A stretch of 8,519 nucleotides of DNA from Ghiorsea sp. (GTDB lineage Bacteria > Pseudomonadota > Zetaproteobacteria > Mariprofundales > Mariprofundaceae): contig JALUWH010000221.1 in assembly GCA_027019685.1 (NCBI GenBank), positions 1 through 8,519 on the forward strand, written 5' to 3'. The notes beneath the pieces are model-generated. The model saw only the letters and a program-made list of their open reading frames with translations. It was not told the DNA's origin and searched no databases. Of this stretch, positions 6,114 to 8,519 are shown piece after piece. Both the position numbers and the translations under genes were made by a program. Numbering within the stretch: position 1 is the first letter of the stretch; each line of letters opens with the position of its first letter.

Positions 6114-7368
6114 TTAAACAGGTAATGAATCATCGTTTCTTAACCTATCAATATGGTCTGCATAGTCCTGCATCATCTCTCTCCTTTCTTTTTCAAATTC
6201 CGCTCTATTATAGCGTGCTTCAACCTTATCCTTTGCCTTGTGACCAAGTTGCATATCAATTTTTCGCGCATCTAGCCCTTGCTCATTGAGCAAGGTGCTA
6301 AAAGTTGAACGGATACCATGCGCTGTCATAACGCCTTTATAACCAAGCTTATGAATCGCCTGATTGATTGTGTTTTCACTCATACAGCCCGCTTTCCCCG
6401 ATTGTTGATTTGGAAAGACATATAACCCTGCCCCTGTCACTTGATGCAATTCTTGAAGAATAACAACCACTTGCTTTGCCAAAGGCATTTGCAAAAAGTT
6501 TTCGGGGTTGTTTTTTTTCAAATTTAGGTAATTTTCGGTGAGCCGCTGGAATCGTCCATACAGCTCGCTCTAAATCGAACTCACACCAATGAGCAGAGCG
6601 AAATTCACCCTGCCGAATTGGTAAATAAACAAACATGCGAAGCGCACACTGCGTAATAAAACTCCCTTGATAATTATTAACCGCTCGCAGAAACTCACCA
6701 AGCACATTTTCGTCCGTAATCGCATGCATTTTGTTACTACTATACGCTGGCACCAGCGACTTCTTACTAACCAATGGAACACTATCGATCAAATCTCTAT
6801 CATTTGCATACACAAGAATACTTTTCATAATTTGATAAATACGAGAAGCTGTCTCAAACTTTTTAGCCTTCACAATATTTTCAACCACTGCTGCTGTATG
6901 TTTCTTGTTTAACTTAGATACAGGCACATCTCCAACAAAAGGAAAAACATGGTTTTCTAAGCGACCAACAAGCTTTTCAATATGACTATCAGTCCACGAA
7001 TGACCATGTAACTCAAGCCACTTGTTCGCGACCACCTTAAAAGTGTTCATGTCTGCTTCGGACGCTATGCGTTCACGCTCAATGTCTGCTAAAGACTGTG
7101 AAATTTGCTGTCTCTTGTGGAAATTAGGGTCAACTCCGCTACTGACCAAAGCCTTTGCTTCATTTAACCGTTTGCGTGCTTCTTTGGGCCCAACTTCAGG
7201 ATACTTACCAATTGTTAACGTATTTTGTTTGCCATCAAAACGGTATAAATACTTCCAAACTTTGCTTCGCTTGGTTACAAAAAGATATAATCCTGCACCA
7301 TCGGCAACTTTATCAGCCGTTTTCTTCTCTGATTTTTGAAGCGCATCTATTTCTGCAACTGTTAACAT
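6114..7368 (-). pseudogene. int: P4-type tyrosine recombinase (island integrase), frameshifted
   Basis: The product would be about 419 residues, normal for the family. Residues about 20-85 form the DUF4102 N-terminal arm-binding domain (GLYLFVTKRSKVWKYLYRF, then TIGKYPEV). About 105-190 is the SAM-like core-binding domain. The catalytic domain carries Arg252 in IRQGEF in the first frame. The second frame supplies HGIR, QLGH and the nucleophile in ARYNRA, the remaining conserved residues. The frames join at a run of eight T (6511-6518; A8 on the coding strand): seven A would restore one frame, FEKNNPENF. Without correction the first frame ends at 6376 after about 44 foreign residues and lacks the catalytic Tyr. 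AGGTGA (7375-7380) lies 6 nt before the ATG. The gene reads into the island from the right repeat. A sequencing error or transcriptional slippage could still give a whole enzyme. Confidence 0.93.
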
Positions 7369-7379
7369 TATTCTTCACC

Positions 7380-7448
7380 TAAACACTTACTGTTGGTTAA
7401 CCAAAAATTAACCAACACTTTAACCAACAAATTTCTCTGCTTTCTGTG
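7380..7448 (+). repeat. Right copy of the island-flanking direct repeat (candidate attR)
   Basis: Partner of 787-843: the identical 16-mer at 7380-7395 and the 25/29 block at 7420-7448. It begins at the first base of the integrase ribosome-binding site, so it also covers the integrase promoter region. It is 12 bp longer than the left copy because of an additional TTAACCAA unit. Confidence 0.65.
7393..7427. promoter_or_regulatory. Three phased TTAACCAA iterons upstream of int
   Basis: TTAACCAA occurs at 7397-7404, 7408-7415 and 7420-7427, spaced 11 and 12 bp, about one helical turn. The first is part of a perfect 12-bp palindrome TTGGTTAACCAA (7393-7404). Such phased repeats beside an integrase gene are typical of arm-type integrase sites or of an excisionase/autorepressor operator. 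The left flanking repeat holds a single copy (815-822). Confidence 0.5.
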
Positions 7449-7483
7449 AACAACTATGAACGTCTTCGGACAAGGTGGCAATA

Positions 7484-7516
7484 AAAAAGCCAGTAAACAC
7501 TAGGCTTACTGGCTTT
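7484..7516 (-). terminator. Rho-independent terminator of tRNA-Met
   Basis: On the minus strand an 11-bp stem AAAGCCAGTAA / TTACTGGCTTT (7506-7516 with 7486-7496) with a 9-nt loop is followed by a T run at 7488-7483. It lies 25 nt beyond the tRNA 3' end and before the right island repeat, so the tRNA unit is complete and separate from the island. Confidence 0.85.
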
Positions 7517-7541
7517 CTTTGTTCTTTATCGAACTTTGATA

Positions 7542-7618
7542 TGGTGGCGCTTCAGGGACTCGAACCCCGGACACCCGGATTATGATTCCGGTGCTCTAAC
7601 CAGCTGAGCTAAAGCGCC
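7542..7618 (-). tRNA. tRNA-Met (anticodon CAU), elongator type
   Basis: A 77-nt cloverleaf with encoded CCA. The acceptor stem GGCGCTT pairs with AAGCGCC, the discriminator is A, and the D arm is GCTCAGCTGGTTAGAGC. The anticodon stem CCGGA/TCCGG holds the loop ATCATAA (anticodon at 7582-7584), and the T loop is TTCGAGT on a CGGGG/CCCTG stem with one G-T pair. A full acceptor stem with a G1-C pair excludes initiator tRNA. A CAU anticodon could also be the lysidine-modified tRNA-Ile2, but the GGAATCATAATCC arm is usual for elongator Met. Its 3' end is not duplicated at the left side of the island, so it is not the attachment site. Confidence 0.96.
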
Positions 7619-7621
7619 ATG

Positions 7622-7638
7622 TCTCACGATTTGTGAGA
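7622..7638. other. Small hairpin just before the tRNA 5' end
   Basis: TCTCAC (7622-7627) and GTGAGA (7633-7638) form a 6-bp stem with loop GATTT, 4 nt upstream of the mature tRNA 5' end. It may be a precursor leader structure relevant to 5' processing. It has no T run, so it is unlikely to be a terminator for the glutamate dehydrogenase gene. Confidence 0.35.
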
Positions 7639-7643
7639 GCCGC

Positions 7644-7679
7644 ACTTTATAAATCCATGACACTTCGTCAACCATTATA
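7644..7679 (-). promoter_or_regulatory. Candidate tRNA-Met promoter region
   Basis: On the minus strand -35 TTGACG (7666-7671) and TAAAGT (7644-7649) are 16 bp apart, followed by a GC-rich GCGGC as in stringently controlled stable-RNA promoters. A perfect -10 TATAAT also lies at 7674-7679, but with a poor -35. Either could drive the tRNA. Confidence 0.42.
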
Positions 7680-7694
7680 TCATACAACTGCATT

Positions 7695-8519
7695 TTAAGC
7701 CAAGTTACAGTCGCACTCCACAATGCTTTGTAAATGTGTCATGGCGAGAATATAACGCAGGCGCAGCTCTTCATCAGTTAACCCTTCTTGGGAATTCAGT
7801 AGATGCTCTAACTTCACTTGCAATGGGTGTTGCTGCCATATTTGCACCAATTTTTGTTTCTTCTGTCTGGAAACCGACAACATTTGTTTCGCCGCTTGTT
7901 TTTTCATGCGTAGCAACCTACCCAACCATTCACAGCGTAAAGCGTGCGCATCATTATCACCCCACAATGTGCTGCGTAAACTTTCTTCAAGTGGTGCAAA
8001 GGGTAATGTATCAATACAGTCTTGTGTTACAGCTAAACAAGTGTGCAAAGGTTTGCCTGTCTCCTCACACAGCGGTATTGCCGTGGCTAAATCAGACAAA
8101 GCAACCACATCCAAATCATGTTTCTTGGCAAATGCAATCAAACCTCTTTGCATAGATTGCAACCATGTTTGGTTCACTTGCATGTGCCCATCCAACAACA
8201 ATAACCCCTCTGCAAAGTTCAGTACTTTTTGTTGAATTTGATACCAACCTTGCAAATCACTGCCATTTTGATGCAAAAAGTCTGCATAAACATCTTGTGT
8301 GCCTAACAACATATCTGCCATCAACACCACTTGCACCACATCGACAATCGAAGAGGTCGTTAAGTTTTGTAAATAATGGATGCTCGCAATGCCATAGCGG
8401 TTCACGATATAACTGGTAATGCGTGTATTTGCGATATCGTTACCCAGTGGGTGATTTGTAATGGCTAAGGCAAAGTTCTTTTGTAATGGTTTAGGGAAGT
8501 AATTTCTTAAAAATATATC
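7695..8519 (-). CDS. Large NAD-specific glutamate dehydrogenase, C-terminal part
   Basis: The frame is open to the right edge of the window, so this is the last 274 residues of a longer protein. The segment YFPKPLQKNFALAITNHPLG, then IANTRITSYIVNRYG, matches the pattern near the C-terminus of the large (about 1,500-1,600 residue) bacterial NAD-dependent glutamate dehydrogenases, which oxidise glutamate to 2-oxoglutarate and ammonium. The remainder is helical with a Lys/Gln-rich region (about 7840-7915), as in the weakly conserved C-terminal domain of the family. The catalytic domain lies outside the window, so the call rests on the tail alone. A GTG at 8403-8405 is internal, not the start. 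The stop lies 77 nt before the tRNA on the same strand. Confidence 0.75.
   Translation of the reverse strand, partial: DIFLRNYFPKPLQKNFALAITNHPLGNDIANTRITSYIVNRYGIASIHYLQNLTTSSIVDVVQVVLMADMLLGTQDVYADFLHQNGSDLQGWYQIQQKVLNFAEGLLLLDGHMQVNQTWLQSMQRGLIAFAKKHDLDVVALSDLATAIPLCEETGKPLHTCLAVTQDCIDTLPFAPLEESLRSTLWGDNDAHALRCEWLGRLLRMKKQAAKQMLSVSRQKKQKLVQIWQQHPLQVKLEHLLNSQEGLTDEELRLRYILAMTHLQSIVECDCNLA

Larger units (their letters stand above)
787..7448. mobile_element. Integrase-bearing genomic island between candidate att repeats
   Basis: Bounded by the two imperfect direct repeats (787-843 and 7380-7448), with a P4-type tyrosine integrase gene reading inward from the right repeat. Core-type genes lie immediately outside on both sides: kinase on the left, tRNA-Met and glutamate dehydrogenase on the right. 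The cargo is accessory: abiEi-abiEii, fic, truncated hsdM, an IS3 remnant and broken unrecognised genes. The integrase reading frame is disrupted, so the element is probably no longer able to move by itself. The boundaries are inference from the repeats. Confidence 0.62.

Noticed and set aside
5861..6133. A 90-codon minus-strand frame starting MIHYLFNPNN
   Set aside because: Its start is a frame-shifted reading of the integrase C-terminus, and it overlaps out of frame the better-formed 250-codon frame at 5343-6095.
7542..7560. tRNA-Met 3' end as the island attachment site
   Set aside because: No second copy of the tRNA 3' sequence is seen at the left end (only a weak CCTGA-GC-GCCAC resemblance near 730-741, part of a hairpin), and the tRNA terminator is intact between it and the island.
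7695..8405. A complete 236-residue protein starting at GTG 8405
   Set aside because: Family-like coding sequence continues in frame upstream to the window edge, so the GTG is internal to the glutamate dehydrogenase gene.

Overview
The window looks like a small, partly decayed defence-type genomic island of about 6.6 kb inserted between ordinary chromosomal genes of a proteobacterium. The left core gene is the 3' part of a PfkB-family (adenosine/ribokinase-like) sugar kinase. The right core block is an intact elongator-type tRNA-Met(CAU) and the 3' part of a large NAD-specific glutamate dehydrogenase. The moderate base composition, the large-type NAD-GDH and the CCA-encoding tRNA fit a gammaproteobacterium or a related marine lineage such as the Zetaproteobacteria. 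That placement is inference and weak.

Layout: 1-692 is the kinase (+), followed by a hairpin at 699-741. An imperfect direct repeat lies at 787-843 and again at 7380-7448, the latter immediately upstream of the integrase gene. Both copies carry the same 16-mer followed by a TTAACCAACAA block, and they are the best candidates for attL and attR. Between them, from left to right, are: an abiEi-abiEii type IV toxin-antitoxin pair (minus, 904-2393) with its own promoter; a C-terminal gene fragment (2668-2947, minus); a broken copy of an unrecognised gene (2948-3265, minus); an intact class II-like Fic protein gene (3453-4934, plus) overlapping by ATGA with the first 40 codons of a type I methyltransferase hsdM; an IS3-family remnant (5050-5282) whose terminus cuts hsdM; a longer, start-less copy of the same unrecognised gene (5343-6095, minus); and a P4-type tyrosine integrase (6114-7368, minus) split by one extra A in an A8 run. 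The tRNA and its own terminator (7484-7516) lie just outside the right repeat and are undamaged.

Together: the integrase and the flanking repeats explain how the island arrived. AbiE could stabilise the island or act against phage. The fic-hsdM pair is what remains of a type I restriction-modification locus whose methyltransferase was cut by an IS and whose specificity and nuclease genes are absent here. The two copies of the unrecognised gene bracket fic-hsdM as direct repeats. Their non-coding 3' flank is much better conserved than their coding parts, which is the least ordinary signal in the window. I did not find a complete new system; most of the interest lies in the repeats, the broken genes and the start-less 250-codon reading frame.
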